DNA of 64,000 nt from Euglena gracilis (taxonomy: Eukaryota > Euglenida > Euglenophyceae > Euglenales), in NCBI GenBank assembly GCA_039621445.1, contig CP154956.1, positions 66,790,257 through 66,854,256 of the forward strand, in the 5' to 3' direction. Within the stretch, counting starts at the first letter, position 1. Every line of letters starts with the position of its first letter. The translations under genes were made by a program, and so were the position numbers. Positions 8,120 through 18,359 of the stretch are shown here, piece after piece. The notes under the pieces were generated by a model. The model saw only the letters and a program-made list of their open reading frames with translations. It had not been told where the DNA came from and searched no databases.

Positions 8120-8235
8120 TGCTACTTCTGGAAGTCGGGCCGACCTATGGTCGGCCCGACCATGGTCGGGCCGACCATGGTGTTGTCGACCTCTGGAGGT
8201 CGGGCCGACCTAGGTCGGCCCGACCTCCACTGTGC
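8120..8235. repeat. Cluster of GGTCGGGCCGACC palindromes
   Basis: At least five overlapping copies of GGTCGG.CCGACC lie back to back, so several alternative hairpins are possible. No relative is seen elsewhere in the window. Confidence 0.75.
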
Positions 8236-8334
8236 TGCATTACCCCCCCCTTTTTTGAAATTTAAGCCCCCCCCCGACCAAATTCCTCTCAATTTGGTTT
8301 GTAAACTGCCAAAATGTCAGGGTTGGGGATGGAA

Positions 8335-8480
8335 AAGGGATATGGTTAGGGATTAGGGATAGGGTTAGGGTTCGGGATAGATTAAGGTTGGTAGAATAGT
8401 GTTCGTTCAACCTCGTGAACGAATAAAACCGATTAATCTCCCCTATCCGACGAATAGTCGACTATTTTCACCCTTAGAGT
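8335..8480. repeat. Degenerate TTAGGG tract and ATTAATC hairpin
   Basis: GGTTAGGG, GATTAGGG and ATAGGGTTAGGGTTCGGG are imperfect copies of TTAGGG. They are followed by GTTCGTTCAACC/TCGTGAACGA and the word CGATTAATC, similar to 14,240-14,320. Confidence 0.5.
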
Positions 8481-8651
8481 TTTCTTTGCTCCATTCCACT
8501 TTTTTTCAAGTAACATAATATTAATGGATAAATAATATAACATAAATAATGAATCATATTAATACACCCACTTTAGTATATCATATAATGATAACAACCT
8601 GGTATAGCATTTAATGGATAATATCAGTACCAGCTAATCCTTTTTGACCAA

Positions 8652-8822
8652 ATACCCCCCCCCCTTATTGTCCCCCCCCCTTATTGTCCCTGGGCCCTGG
8701 CCGATGGGGGATTTTTTGGCCCGGCCAATGAAATTCCTTTGGTACGGTCTTATTGTCCCCCCCCCTTATTGTCCGATCGGGCCTCCTGGGGGCAGGTCGG
8801 TGGGACAATAAGGGGGGGGTAC
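8652..8822. mobile_element. TTATTGTCC miniature element, copy 1
   Basis: The element opens with a C-run and TTATTGTCC and closes with GGACAATAA and a G-run. It is flanked on both sides by TAC, which looks like a 3-bp target duplication. Copy 2 at 9,009-9,184 is nearly identical, including GGGCC..GGCCGA and GCCCGGCCAATGAAATTCC inside. Confidence 0.75.
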
Positions 8823-9008
8823 CTTTATTTTTAGTTGATCTATTACTAATTATTAATGTTGAATAAAATAGGTATAGGTATAGATCCATCATTTATTACC
8901 TATTTTTTACATACATTAACTGATAATTATTTTAATATTTTTATTAAATATTTTTTAAATACATTACTATTAACAGAATACCATATATTATTATGAGGAC
9001 CGATTCTA

Positions 9009-9184
9009 TACACCCCCCCCTCATTGTCCCCCCCCCCCTTATTGTCCCTGGGCCCCGGCCGACGGGGGGTTTTTTTGGCCCGGCCAATGAAATTCCTTTG
9101 GTGCGAATTTATTGTCCCCCCCCCCCCATATTGTCCGGTCGGGCCTCCCGGGGGCAGGTCGGTGGGACAATAAAGGGGGGGGGT
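9009..9184. mobile_element. TTATTGTCC miniature element, copy 2
   Basis: It has the same plan and interior as copy 1, with small substitutions and longer C/G runs. The two copies lie about 190 bases apart in AT-rich DNA, so they could be independent insertions or a local duplication. Confidence 0.75.
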
Positions 9185-9816
9185 AGTCTTTTTTAAGACA
9201 TATTAATTAGTATTTTTTCCTATATATGTATGTATATATAGACATATTTATTAGTATTTTTTTAATATGTATATATATATTATATCATATTATAATAGGT
9301 ACCATAAGTGTAATAATAAGTAATGATTATATATATTATTTATATCAATATCTTTGTTATTAGTAGGCCTAAATCTATAGGTCTAACCCATAGGTATTAA
9401 AACCTATTTTCTGGGCCCGACGCCTGTCTTAAAAACGTGTTCAGCCCGCCAAAATGCCTGCCCTGAAATTCGTGGTCATGAACACGTTTTCAATGAGGGC
9501 ATTTGTGGCAATGACACGTTTTCCATTAAGGCATCTGTGTTCAGGCACGTTTTCAATGAGGGCATCTGTGGCAATGACACGTTTTCCATTAAGGCATCTG
9601 TGTTCAGGCACGTTTTCCATTAGGGCATCTGTGGCAACCATGAGTAAAAAGCAAAAAAACGCTGTCATGAAAAATCGGCGGGCGGTTGCGAGGCCGGGTG
9701 GTCCTCAACGAGTGAGGCGGGTCGGGGGCACTCTACAACACGACAGAAGGCTAGGTTGCCTTGGAGCACAACGACAGGGAGTGGCGGACATCACGGCACA
9801 CGACACGCTTTACACA

Positions 9817-10002
9817 AAGAAACCGTGTTTGGGCCGATTTCGAGACTTTAGAAGTCTGAAATCTTCGCCCAAAACACGGTTTCAAACAAGAACAGTGTTT
9901 TGGACCAAGGTTTTAGGGGGGCCCAGGGGCGACCGCGGCGCCTTCGGCGCCGCGGTCCCCACCCCTGGGCTCCCCCTAACTCTTGGCCCAAACACAGTTC
10001 TT
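9817..10002. mobile_element. 186-bp miniature element in copy B
   Basis: The ends are AAGAAACCGTGTTTGGGCC and GGCCCAAACACAGTTCTT, with a GGCGCCTTCGGCGCC hairpin in the centre. Copy C carries the same insert at the equivalent position (17,363-17,549), and a third copy is at 55,102-55,281. Copies A and D lack it and read straight through TTTACACAAAA / AAGAGCCATAC. Confidence 0.75.
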
Positions 10003-10550
10003 GACACAAAAGAGCCATACTTTGGTGGCTCTTTTGCCAAATCTTGGCAATGAAAATGATATGCCAATCCGCAGGCGTCACAGACAACTTTGTTCAGCTC
10101 CACAGAATTTGGATTTTTGGGAATGCCAACACCACAAAAACCACACTTCTCGTGTTTTATTGGCAGTCGGGACACAGCACGAGGCACAGGGGGTTGGTCA
10201 GGGGACCACACATTGTTCGATGACGCTCGCATCATCGAACAACAGGCTCCCATCCCGTTCTGGGTTCCAGCTCCCATCCCGTCCAGGCAACAAAGAAAGC
10301 ATCCAGCTCAGGATAACAGGCTTGCCGATGTTGACACAGTTTGGCGAACTCCAAACAGTTGGCAACAGCAGCAAGCTCTGCACCTACGGAGCCGGACTTT
10401 TTCTTTGTGTTGCCCTGTGCCAGCAAGGTGCCATGAAGGGGGTCCGTCCTAGGGGGAGGTGGCAAAAGACCATTCACAAACTTTGCCGTGTGTTTGGCCA
10501 TAGTGGGAGGGCTGCGGAAAAAAAGAAAAAAAAGGGAAAAAAAGGGGGGG
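10003..10550 (-). pseudogene. PHD-finger protein of the repeat element, copy B
   Basis: On the minus strand the gene begins near 10,505 with AKHTAKFVNGLLPPPP and reads through TKKKSGSVGAELAAVANC to the FDDASVIEQC block. After a non-coding-looking linker it continues with KCGFCGVGIPKNPN, CDACGLAYHFHC and a truncated end where the 186-bp element interrupts the last CxxC. All first six zinc ligands (CxxC, CxxC, HxxC) are present. A partial duplication of the GWELEP segment is visible near 10,250-10,280. This copy belongs with C in the short subfamily. Confidence 0.65.
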
Positions 10551-10713
10551 GTGACACGTTTTCTATACACAAATTGTGGCTGAGCCCAGATTTCAGCCTG
10601 AAAACGTGTTCAGGGGGCCCCCGAACACGTTTTCAGCTTTTCAGTTTTCAGAACAGTTTTCAGGCTGGCTGAACACGTTTTCAGGCTGAAATCTGGGCTC
10701 AGCCACAATTTGT

Positions 10714-11250
10714 GTGTAGAAATTCTACTGACATTAACGGATTTCAGGCTGAAATTGTTTACGTCGGTCGATTTCCATTCAGGCGACCGTTTATGTCAGT
10801 CGATTTCCATTCAGGCGCCCGTTTATGTCGGTCGATTTCCATTCAGGCGCCCGTTTATGTCGGTCGATTTCCATTCCATTGAAATCTGTTGCTGGTCAGA
10901 TTGGGAATTTTTAGTGACTTTTTGGACATTTTGGATTTGCCTTTTTTTTTCGACATTTTTGGTCCTATGGGGTTGTGGAGGAGTTATGGATCAGACAAAA
11001 AACCAAATTTTGTGGCCAGGTGATCACAGCTGGCTGAACTTTGGATGGAACAGACGGAAGGACGGTACTTAAGATTATTATTTTCTGGATCTTCAGAAAA
11101 AGCATTCGGCAAATTTGTCCTGAACCAGTTGTCATCACTGGTCATCTGAAAGAAAAGCTTTCGGGTGAGGAGTGATTTGGCAATGTCAAACCTATTTTCT
11201 GGGCTCGACGCCTGTATTGCAATTATATTGACATCATCGGATTTCGGGCC
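10714..11250. repeat. GTCGATTTCCATTCAGGCG tandem units and unassigned DNA
   Basis: Units of about 36 bp (TTATGTCGGTCGATTTCCAT followed by TCAGGCGCCCG) repeat four times at 10,765-10,885 and again at 11,575-11,650. Between the arrays the sequence shows no protein motif. Confidence 0.65.
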
Positions 11251-11425
11251 AAGGCTGTGTTCATAGCAACATGGCTTTGGTCAAAATCTGTGTTTCTAAA
11301 AAAACGCAGACTCTGGCCTGAGTCTGTGTTTCGAAACGCTCAGTCTGTTGTTCGACCTGAGTCTGCGTTTCGAAACGCAGACTCAGGTCAGAGTCTGCGT
11401 TTAAGACGCAGTTCTTGATACAGAG
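11247..11425 (+). mobile_element. Foldback element, compact copy
   Basis: This copy has both ends of the foldback family: AGGCTGTGTTCATAGCAACA on the left and GACGCAGTTCTTGATACAGA on the right. Only about 180 bp lie between them, largely inverted CAGACTC / GAGTCTG words. It shows that the two ends flanking the 1.45 kb insertion at 30,347-31,805 belong to one family. Confidence 0.7.
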
Positions 11426-11776
11426 ACTGAAAAAAGAAAAAAGCATTCCGAAAAAAAAGGCAAAAGGTTGGTCGACATTAACGGGTTTCAGGCTGAAACT
11501 GACAATGTTCCAAAACGGAACAAAAAGGCGTTCAAAAAAGGAAACAAAAGGTTGGTCGATTTCCAAGACATCGGAAACCATTTATGTCAGTCGATTTCCA
11601 TTCAGGCGCCAGTTTATGTCGGTCGATTTCCATTCAGGCGCCCGTTAATGAGCCAAAAACCACTTTTTTGACCATATTTCCGTCCAGGCGGTTCAGTCGA
11701 ATGAATATCAAGACAGGCGTCGGGCCCAGACAAAATAGGTTTTAGAAAAATCGACCGACACTAACAGATTCAGCAG

Positions 11777-12500
11777 GGGCCCATGAGCTTTCATTTGGTA
11801 CCCTTAGAACTCAGCCACACTGTATAGCGCTCTGAAAATTGCCGATCGCATGTTCCGACCCTTTTCGCAAATTCCAAAATCTGTGCACCTGCTATGGGGG
11901 GTTGGTACACCCCTCCCCCCCCCTTCTCCGAGCCGAGGGGCTCGCCACGCCATTTACCCCCCTCCCTCTTCCTAACCGGACCCCCTCGCCATGCCACCCA
12001 ACACATTTTTCATTCTGCAACCATGGCACACCCCTCCCTCCCCCCCATCCGAGACCGCCTCGCCACGCCATTTTCCCGCCATTTCCCCCCCTCCCCCCCT
12101 ATTCGGACCCCCTCGCCACGTCGTACCAACCCCCCCATGTTGCCCATCGATAAGGGGGGCTTCTCGAGGGCTTTCAGCAGATGGCCTCAGATTTCAGACG
12201 TGCTGCATGGTATTCTATTTCAGAAATTCCCCAAATTTGACCAAATGGAAATTGTTGCACAAAATACCCCAATTTCTGGCCAAATACCCCCCGAAAACTG
12301 CTCAGATATGATTGATATGATCGCCACATGTCCAAAAACCATTTTGGACACTTTTTGGCACTTTTTATTTTGGGTCCCCTGGACGCCGTCTTCCCGCCCG
12401 AACCGGCGTTCTGGACGCCGGTTCGGCGCAAAAATTTCTGCGCCGAACCGGTGTCCAGAACGCCGGTTCGGGCGTGAAGCCAGAGCCCCAATACACAGTT
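11777..12500 (+). repeat. Family R2 copy b with inserted GC element
   Basis: R2 starts near CCATGAGCTTTCATTTGGTA and ends in the GAACCGGCGT hairpin at 12,390-12,480. At about 11,892-12,140 it is interrupted by a C-rich insert whose ends are GGGGGGTTGGTAC and its inverse GTACCAACCCCCC. Inside the insert CTCGCCACGCCATTT words repeat in the complement of the 7,310-7,470 repeat. Confidence 0.7.
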
Positions 12501-12660
12501 TCAAATTTTAAGCTCCCCCCCTCAAAATTTTAATTCTCTCAATTCAATGTAAAATGCAAGGAAACACATCAAAATGTCCCTAAAAATGTCGGAAAATGTC
12601 CCATATTGAAAAAAAAGGGGGTGAAAGGCCAAATCAGTTGAGTTCCATGGCCAACCCCAA
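12500..12660. other. Short spacer, no gene
   Basis: The spacer is low-complexity A-rich sequence with repeated AAAATGTC words. Nothing is recognisable. Confidence 0.4.
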
Positions 12661-12830
12661 ACCATGATCCTAACCCTAACCCTAACCCTAAACCTAACCC
12701 TGTCCGTAACCCTATCCCTAACGGTATCCCTAACTCTAACCCTAACCCTGACCCTAACCCCAACCGTATTCCTAACCCTATCCCCAACCCTTGCCCTAAC
12801 TAACCCTAACCCTATCCAAGGCAAGAAGGG
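12660..12830. repeat. Degenerate CCCTAA tract
   Basis: About 25 units of CCTAAC/CCCTAA are mixed with variants such as CCGTAAC and CCTATC. The unit is that of TTAGGG telomeres, but degenerate and internal, so this is interstitial telomere-like satellite rather than a chromosome end. Confidence 0.7.
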
Positions 12831-13400
12831 CCAAATCGCGCTCCCCAATGAACCCCGATATGCAAACTTAGTCGGCCTATGGCCTCCTTCGGGGGGGGCT
12901 GCCGCCCCCCCCCCCGGACCCCCCCCGCCCAAAATAACAAAATCCCCTTGTGTGTGCAAGGCAAGGATGGCCAAATCACGCACATTACCAAAAATCCCCT
13001 TGTGTGTGCAAAATAAGGAGGGCCAAATCGCGCTCCCCAATGAACCTCGATATGCAAACTTAGTCGGCCTATGGCCTCCTCCGGGGGGGGGCTGCCGCCC
13101 CCCCCGGACCCCCCCCCCGCCCAAAATAACAAAATCCCCATGTGTGTGCAAGGCAAGGATGGCCAAATCGCGCACATTTCCAAAAATCCCTTGTGTGTGC
13201 AAAATAAGGAGGGCCAAATCGCGCTCCCCAATGAACCCTGATATGCAAACTTAGTCGGCCTACGGCCTCCTCCGAGGGGGGGGGGGCTGCCGCCCCCCCC
13301 CGGACCCCCCCCCCGGCCTAAAATAACAAAATCCCCTTGTGTGTGCAAGGCAAGGATGGCCAAATCGCGCACATTACCCAAAATACCCTTGTGTGTTATA
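12823..13400. repeat. ~191-bp tandem repeat, three units
   Basis: Each unit contains GGCCAAATCGCGCTCCCCAA, TATGCAAACTTAGTCGGCCT, a G-run/C-run hairpin, AAAATAACAAAATCCCC and TTGTGTGTGCAAGGCAAGGA. Units start near 12,823, 13,015 and 13,207. The long minus-strand frame across them is a by-product of a repeat whose length is close to a multiple of three. Confidence 0.8.
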
Positions 13401-13985
13401 CAAACTGTTCTAAACCGGGTTCTGGGTAGTTGATCGACTAGTCGACCAACTTGTCGGTCGACTACCCAACTGGTCGACCGACAGGTCGGTGGGGTCCAAA
13501 ACCCTGTTTAAGTCGGCGGGGGGTGTTTCTGGGTTGTCGATTGACTAGTTGAAGGGTCGATCGACCATTTGAAGGGTCGGCACTTCGGGACCCCGGGACC
13601 CCCCTCCTCCCTTGTTTAGTTCACTTCGGAAGTGAACAGGGGGGTCCCGGGACACCCCCCCCGTGTACCTAGATGTACATTGGGACCCTCGCTCGGCGCC
13701 TTCGGCGCCTCGCTCGAGTCCCCCAATGTTTTTAACCCTAGTTGGGCGCCTCTTTGGGTTCGCTGGGCCCTGTAGACACCAATTTAACGACGTTGAGGGG
13801 ATGGGATGGGACAGTTAGGAATGGAAACTTTACCCTAACCCTACACCTTTAAATAACATCATCAAGTTTTTAGTTCTGAATTGCAGTGGCCTTCGGCCGC
13901 TGCGCGTCCTTTGGCCGCCGCGGGGGGGGGGTCTTAAATTTGGTTGGCTCGTCTATCGACCAGTCGGTGGGGTCAAACCCCCGTT
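13400..13985. other. Palindrome-rich spacer without genes
   Basis: TCGACTAGTCGACC and GTCGGTCGACTACCC words give several short hairpins at 13,425-13,570. CGGCGCCTTCGGCGCC lies near 13,700, and a G-run near 13,925. No coding signal is visible. Confidence 0.4.
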
Positions 13986-14240
13986 TACATTACTATCCCT
14001 AACCCTAACCCCATCCCTAACCGTATCCCGAACCCTGTCCCTAACCCTAACCCTAATGCAAACCTTAACCCTATCAATGACCCTACCCCCATTCTGAACC
14101 CTAACCCTATCCCCAATCCTAACCCCAACCCTGACCCTGTCGTTAACCGTATCCCCAACTCTAACCCTATCCCTAACCCTAACCCTAACCTAACCTAACC
14201 TAACCCTAATCCAAACCCAACCTAACTAACCCATCTATCT
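13985..14240. repeat. Second degenerate CCCTAA tract
   Basis: About 35 imperfect CCCTAA/CCTAAC units occur with substitutions such as CCGTATCC and CCCCAACC. The translation (repeated NPNP) is not evidence of a protein. Confidence 0.7.
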
Positions 14241-14640
14241 AAGGTTGGGACGACTAGTCGACTAGTCGATTATTCGTTCGGGACCCCCGAACAGGATTAA
14301 TCGTTCATGCCCAAAAAGAATAGTCGTGAACGAATTTGCCTCTTACAAAATTGGACTGGTGCACAACATTCAGGGGTAATTCTGGGGGGCACAGAAGCCA
14401 AATTGCATGCAAAAATGTGGCTGCCACAAGGTATTTTTTATGCTTTTTTAAGTTTCTGTTTTTTTTTTAAGATGTTTCAGTTGTAATAATATATTTTATA
14501 TAATTGCTATACCAGGTCATATTAATTTATCTTTCATAATATTACCTCTAAAACCTCACCTGAAACCCAAATAAAGCAGGTATTGGATTAGGTCCTACTA
14601 TATTTATACAAAAATCGACCGACACTAACAGATTCAGCAG
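14240..14640. other. Unassigned stretch
   Basis: A GACTAGTCGACTAGTCGATT hairpin at 14,250 and a CGTTCGGG..CCCGAAC pair are followed by about 300 bases of AT-rich non-coding sequence. ATCGACCGACACTAACAGAT at 14,615 repeats the text at 11,748. Confidence 0.35.
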
Positions 14641-14985
14641 GGGCGCCGGGCGCGAGCGAGCGAAGCGAGCCGCCCCCCCTTACTGTTCCCATTGGGGGGA
14701 CGGGAGCAGTACTGTGGGGGTGTTGGGGTCGCGGGGGGGTCGCGGGGGGGGGGGGGTCGCGGGGGGGAAATGGGTTTCGCGGCAGGTCATGTGTGACTTG
14801 TGTGACGTCGTCCTACCCTCTAATTTTAGATCCCAATTAGGAATTTGCGTGCCATTTGGGTCCGAAAATAGGTCCAATTAGGAATTTGCGACCAATTTTT
14901 TGTGGTTTTGATTCCTAATTGAGTGGCAAATTCCTAATTAATGCAAATTTTTTGTACTTTTTGGGAACCCGAATTGGGCTCAGGG
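14640..14985. repeat. GTCGCGGGG / CCTAATT repeat
   Basis: Runs of G separated by GTCGCGG are followed by TGTGACTTGTGTGACGTC and repeated AATTAGGAATTTGCG / ATTCCTAATT words. The same mixture occurs at 18,990-19,720, 54,620-54,930 and 63,470-63,790, so it is a dispersed family. Confidence 0.55.
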
Positions 14986-16345
14986 GACAAGGCAGTACAG
15001 TTGGTCAAACCTTGGGACCCCCCCCCTCCCCCCCCTGTACAGTTCCAACCCCCCCCCTCCCGGGACCCCCCCCTCCCCCCCCACTTCCAACCCCCCCGAG
15101 ACAGATGAATTTTTTTTTAAAAAAACGGCTTGTTTTTTGAAACAAAAAAACATGCTTTTTTAAGGGGGTGGTGCGGGTCGCGGGGGGGGGTCATGGGGGG
15201 GTCACCGGGGGGGGGGGGGTCACGGGGGAAGTATGACACTTTGCAGGTAGCCGGGAGGCAACATCCATGACGTGGCATCGTGATAAAATTGGTCATTTTT
15301 TGAAAAGGGAATTTTGTTAGGATTTTCTTGACCAACACGTTTTTGGGATGAAGTTTGGGCCATTTTTGACAAAATTCCGTTTTGGGTGGGGAAATGCACC
15401 AGTTTTTGGCACTTCTTTCAGGGGAAAAGATTTTTGGCCATTTTTGGGTGTGAAGGTGCATTGGGCGGACAAGGATACATGAAAGTTCAATGTTTTTTTT
15501 AAAAAAAACGCTTTTAAAAAAAGAATGGCGAAGGATCGATTCTCGGGTCACGGGGGGGGGTCACGGGGGTGTAACTGGGGGGGGGGCACGGGGGTAGTAC
15601 CCCCTAAGAAAAATGTGTTTTTTAAAAAAAAAACAAAAAAAACCTCATGGGGGTTTGGGGGAATTTTTTTTGAAACTTTTTTTACAAAAATGGTCTTTTT
15701 TCATCTCTGCAGCTTCGTAGTCCGTTAAAGGTGCTTGAAAAACTAAAAATACGTCACTTCTGATGACCAAAAAAATGACCTTAAAACCTTTTCCTCAAAA
15801 AATGGCCATTTCGCAAGGAAAAAGGTCAAATTTTGCTTTTTTAAAAAGGAAAACATGTTTTTGTGTGTTTTTTTGGGAAAAAAACATATTTTTTGTTCTT
15901 TGTTGAAAAACAAAAAAAACGTCAACCCTGGCTCAATTCCGCATGGTGTGCCAAGGGGGAGTGATTGAAGCTGCTTCCTGCCTTTTTGCTAAGTGTTTAA
16001 AGTGAAAATACTGGCCACCACTCTTTTTACAAGACACAAATATTTTGCAAAATGCATCTGAATTTCGCAAAATCCATCATTGCCAACCTCAATTGGACAA
16101 AAAATGTCGCAACTGTCTCGGGGGTAGGCAGTACAGTTGTGATTTTCTGGGGACCCCCCCTTCCCCCCCCTGTACAGCTTCCAACCCCCCCCCTCGGACC
16201 CCCCCCTCCCCCCCCTGTGCCTTGTCTCCTCAGAGTGGGGTCGCGGGGGGGTCGCGGGGGGGGGGGGTCGCGGGGGAAACACCCCCAGTGTCATAGCACT
16301 TTTTGTAAAGGATTCTTGGAACACAAGGCAAAAAAAGGGGAATTT
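14986..16345 (+). repeat. Repeat K, copy 1
   Basis: It is bounded by GGCAGTACAGTTGGTC (14,986) and a second GGCAGTACAGTTGTG block (16,126). It contains the unique block GTATGACACTTTGCAGGTAG (15,233-15,450), an A/T-homopolymer part, and ATTTTGCAAAATGCATCTGA near 16,040. Repeat K copy 2, mostly inverted, lies at 41,205-42,700 with one internal block flipped. No protein family is visible. Confidence 0.65.
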
Positions 16346-16847
16346 TTTGGTCGGTTTTAGGTGCTTTCCATCCCACCAAAATCCAACCTAATGCCAAAAT
16401 GGATGTTGTGGAGGTGCAATTTTCTATACACAAATTGTGGCTGAGCCCAGATTTCAGCCTGAAAACGTGTTCAGCCAGGGGCCCCCGAAGGGGGCCCCTG
16501 AACACGTTTTCAGGCTGAAATCTGGGCTCAGCCACAATTTGTTTAAAAACGTTTTCAGAGCCCGCCAAATGCCTGCCCTGAAATTCGTGGTCATGATTCA
16601 CGCAAGGGGTCAAAAACGCCAATTTGTGAAATTCGGACCCAAAAAACGGCGCCCTCACTGAAAACGTGCCTGAACCCGGATGCCTTCACTGAAAACGTGT
16701 CATTGACACAAATGCCCTCACTGAAAACGTGCCTGAACCCGGATGCCTTCACTGAAAACGTGTCATTGCCACAAATGCCCTCACTGAAAACGTGTCACCC
16801 CCCCCCTTTTTTTTCTTTTTTTTCTTTTTTCCCGCAGCCCTGCCAAT

Positions 16848-17570
16848 ATGGCCAAACGCACGGCAAACTTTGTGAATGGTCTTTTGCCACCTCCCCCTAG
16901 GACGGACCCCCTTCATGGCACCTTGCTGACACAGGGCAACACAAAGAAAAAGTCCGGCTCCGTAGGTGCAGAGCTTGCTGCTGTTGCCAACTGTTTGGAG
17001 TTCGCCAAACTGTGTCAACATCGGCAAGCCTCTTATCCTGAGCTGGATGCTTTCTTTGTTGCCTGGACGGGATGGGAGCTGGAACCCAGCCTGTTGTTCG
17101 ATGAGGCGAGCGTCATCGAACAGTGTGTGGTCCCCTGACCAACCCCCTGTGCCTCGTGCTGTGTCCCGACTGCCAATAAAACACGAGAAATGTGGTTTTT
17201 GTGGTGTTGCCATTCCCAAAAATCCAAATTGTGTGGAGCTGAACAAAGTTGTCTGTGACGCCAAACAAACAAAGTTGTCTGTGAACAAAGTTGTCTGTGA
17301 TTGGCATATCATTTTCATTGCCAAGATTTGGCAAAAGAGCCAAAGTATGGCTCTTTTGTGTCAAGAAACTGTGTTCGGGCCAAGACTTAGGGGGAGCCCA
17401 GGGGCGGGGACCGCGACGCCGAAGGCGCCGCGGTCGCCCCTGGCCCCCCCTAAAACCTTGGCCCAAAACACTGTTCTTGTTTGAAACCGTGTTTTGGGCG
17501 AAGATTTAAGACTTTTAAAGTCTCGAAATCGGCCCAAACACGGTTTCTTTGTGTAAAGTGTGTCGTGTGC
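16848..17570 (+). pseudogene. PHD-finger protein of the repeat element, copy C
   Basis: ATG at 16,848 opens a 96-residue frame (AKRTANFVNGLLPPPP, TKKKSGSVGAELAAVANC, LDAFFVAWTGWELEP, FDEASVIEQC) ending at a TGA. A second frame then gives KHEKCGFCGVAIPKNPN and VVCDA. The zinc finger is broken here because AACAAAGTTGTCTGTGA is present three times in tandem (17,240-17,300). The HFHC and later ligands are spread over other frames, and the miniature insert cuts the tail. Whether the TGA and the 60-base linker are an intron or decay cannot be told from one copy; copy B has the same arrangement. Confidence 0.65.
17363..17549. mobile_element. 187-bp miniature element in copy C
   Basis: AAGAAACTGTGTTCGGGCC and GGCCCAAACACGGTTTCTT are inverted ends, flanked by TGTGTC and TGTGTA (a likely TGTGT duplication). 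The centre contains an inverted GCGCCGCGGTC hairpin. Confidence 0.75.
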
Positions 17571-17939
17571 CGTGATGTCCGCCACTCTGTTTCGTTGTGC
17601 TCCAAGGCAACCTAGCCTTCTGTTGTGTTGTAGAGTGCCCCCGACCCGCCTCACTCGTTGAGGACCACCCGGCCTCGCAACCACACGCCGATTTTTCATG
17701 ATAGTGTTTTTTGCTTTTTACTCAGGGTTGCCACAGATGCCCTCACTGAAAACGTGCCTGAACCCGGATGCCTTCACTGAAAACGTGTCATTGACACAAA
17801 TGCCCTCATTGAAAACGTGCCTGAACCCGGATGCCTTCACTGAAAACGTGTCATTGCCACAAATGCCCTCATTGAAAACGTGTTCATGACCACGAATTTC
17901 AAGGCAGGCATTTGGCGGGCTGAACACGTTTTTAAGCAT

Positions 17940-18345
17940 GTAAATCAAAAAAGCTTCATTAGGTGGCCTTTTGGGTCTAACTTGGTTGGTTGGTTCATGG
18001 CCCATGGGAACAGTAGGGGGGGGTCGGCACGCCGTGGCGAGCCGTCCGGCAAGGGGGGGGGGGGAGGGGGGGGTTTGCGGGGGGGGGGGGGGGGGGGGGG
18101 GGGGGAGGGGTGCGCGGGGGTTTTCCAAGAAAATTTTCTTTGGCGCGGCTGACATGGCGTGGCGAGGGAGTCTGAAAAGGGGGGGGAGGGGGGGGGGAAA
18201 ATGGCGTGGCGGGGGGGTGGGGGAAGGGGGGGGGGGGGAGGGTTGTCCCGACCCCCCAGGGGGGGGAGGCTCGCCCCCCCCCTTACTGTTCCTATCACCC
18301 AAAAGGGGGCCACGGGACGGGAACAGAAGGGGGGGGGGGGGCATG
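17940..18345. repeat. G-run element with GGCGTGGCGAGG words
   Basis: Very long G-runs (up to about 27) and repeated ATGGCGTGGCGAGGG lie between two inverted half-copies of CCTTACTGTTCC / GGGAACAGTAGGGG. Long minus-strand proline-rich frames are artefacts of the runs. Confidence 0.55.
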
Positions 18346-18359
18346 GTATGTTTGTTCAC

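Larger units (their letters stand above)
8480..9400. other. AT-rich non-coding stretch
   Basis: Apart from two miniature elements the sequence is very AT-rich with ATATATTA-type words and no open frame of note. It is sharply unlike the GC-rich flanks. It could be an old AT-rich repeat or an organelle-derived piece; nothing decides between these. Confidence 0.4.
9429..10713 (-). mobile_element. PHD-finger TIR element, copy B
   Basis: Read on the minus strand, the 3' TIR is at 9,429-9,480, tandem units are at 9,481-9,640, and the gene region runs up to about 10,550. A palindrome at 10,568-10,713 with an enlarged centre closes the copy. The 5' TIR and the 5' tandem array are missing, so the gene abuts the palindrome directly. 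It carries the 186-bp insert at 9,817-10,002. Confidence 0.8.
9402..11740. mobile_element. Composite bounded by inverted TGGGCCCGACGCCTGTCTT
   Basis: AACCTATTTTCTGGGCCCG and ACGCCTGTCTT at 9,402-9,431 face their complement at 11,706-11,740. A third copy in direct orientation sits at 11,190-11,216. The interval encloses PHD copy B, a GTCGATTTCCATTCAGGCG tandem array and a short foldback copy. It looks like an older TIR element colonised by others. I see no transposase of its own. Confidence 0.5.
16420..17935 (+). mobile_element. PHD-finger TIR element, copy C
   Basis: It has the complete architecture: palindrome 16,430-16,542, 5' TIR 16,542-16,596, tandem units 16,655-16,795, gene 16,848-17,570, tandem units 17,730-17,880 and 3' TIR 17,884-17,935. 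The left flank ends CAATTTT and the right end is ACACGTTTTTAA. It carries the 187-bp miniature insert at 17,363-17,549. This is the most complete B/C-type copy. Confidence 0.85.

Noticed and set aside
8480-9400. Organelle DNA insertion
   Set aside because: The stretch is AT-rich but contains no recognisable organelle gene, tRNA or rRNA fragment.
12522-13381. 231-codon minus-strand frame with three similar segments
   Set aside because: It is explained by the 191-bp tandem repeat and the CCCTAA tract.
12660-14240. Chromosome end
   Set aside because: CCCTAA units are degenerate and internal, with ordinary repeats on both sides.
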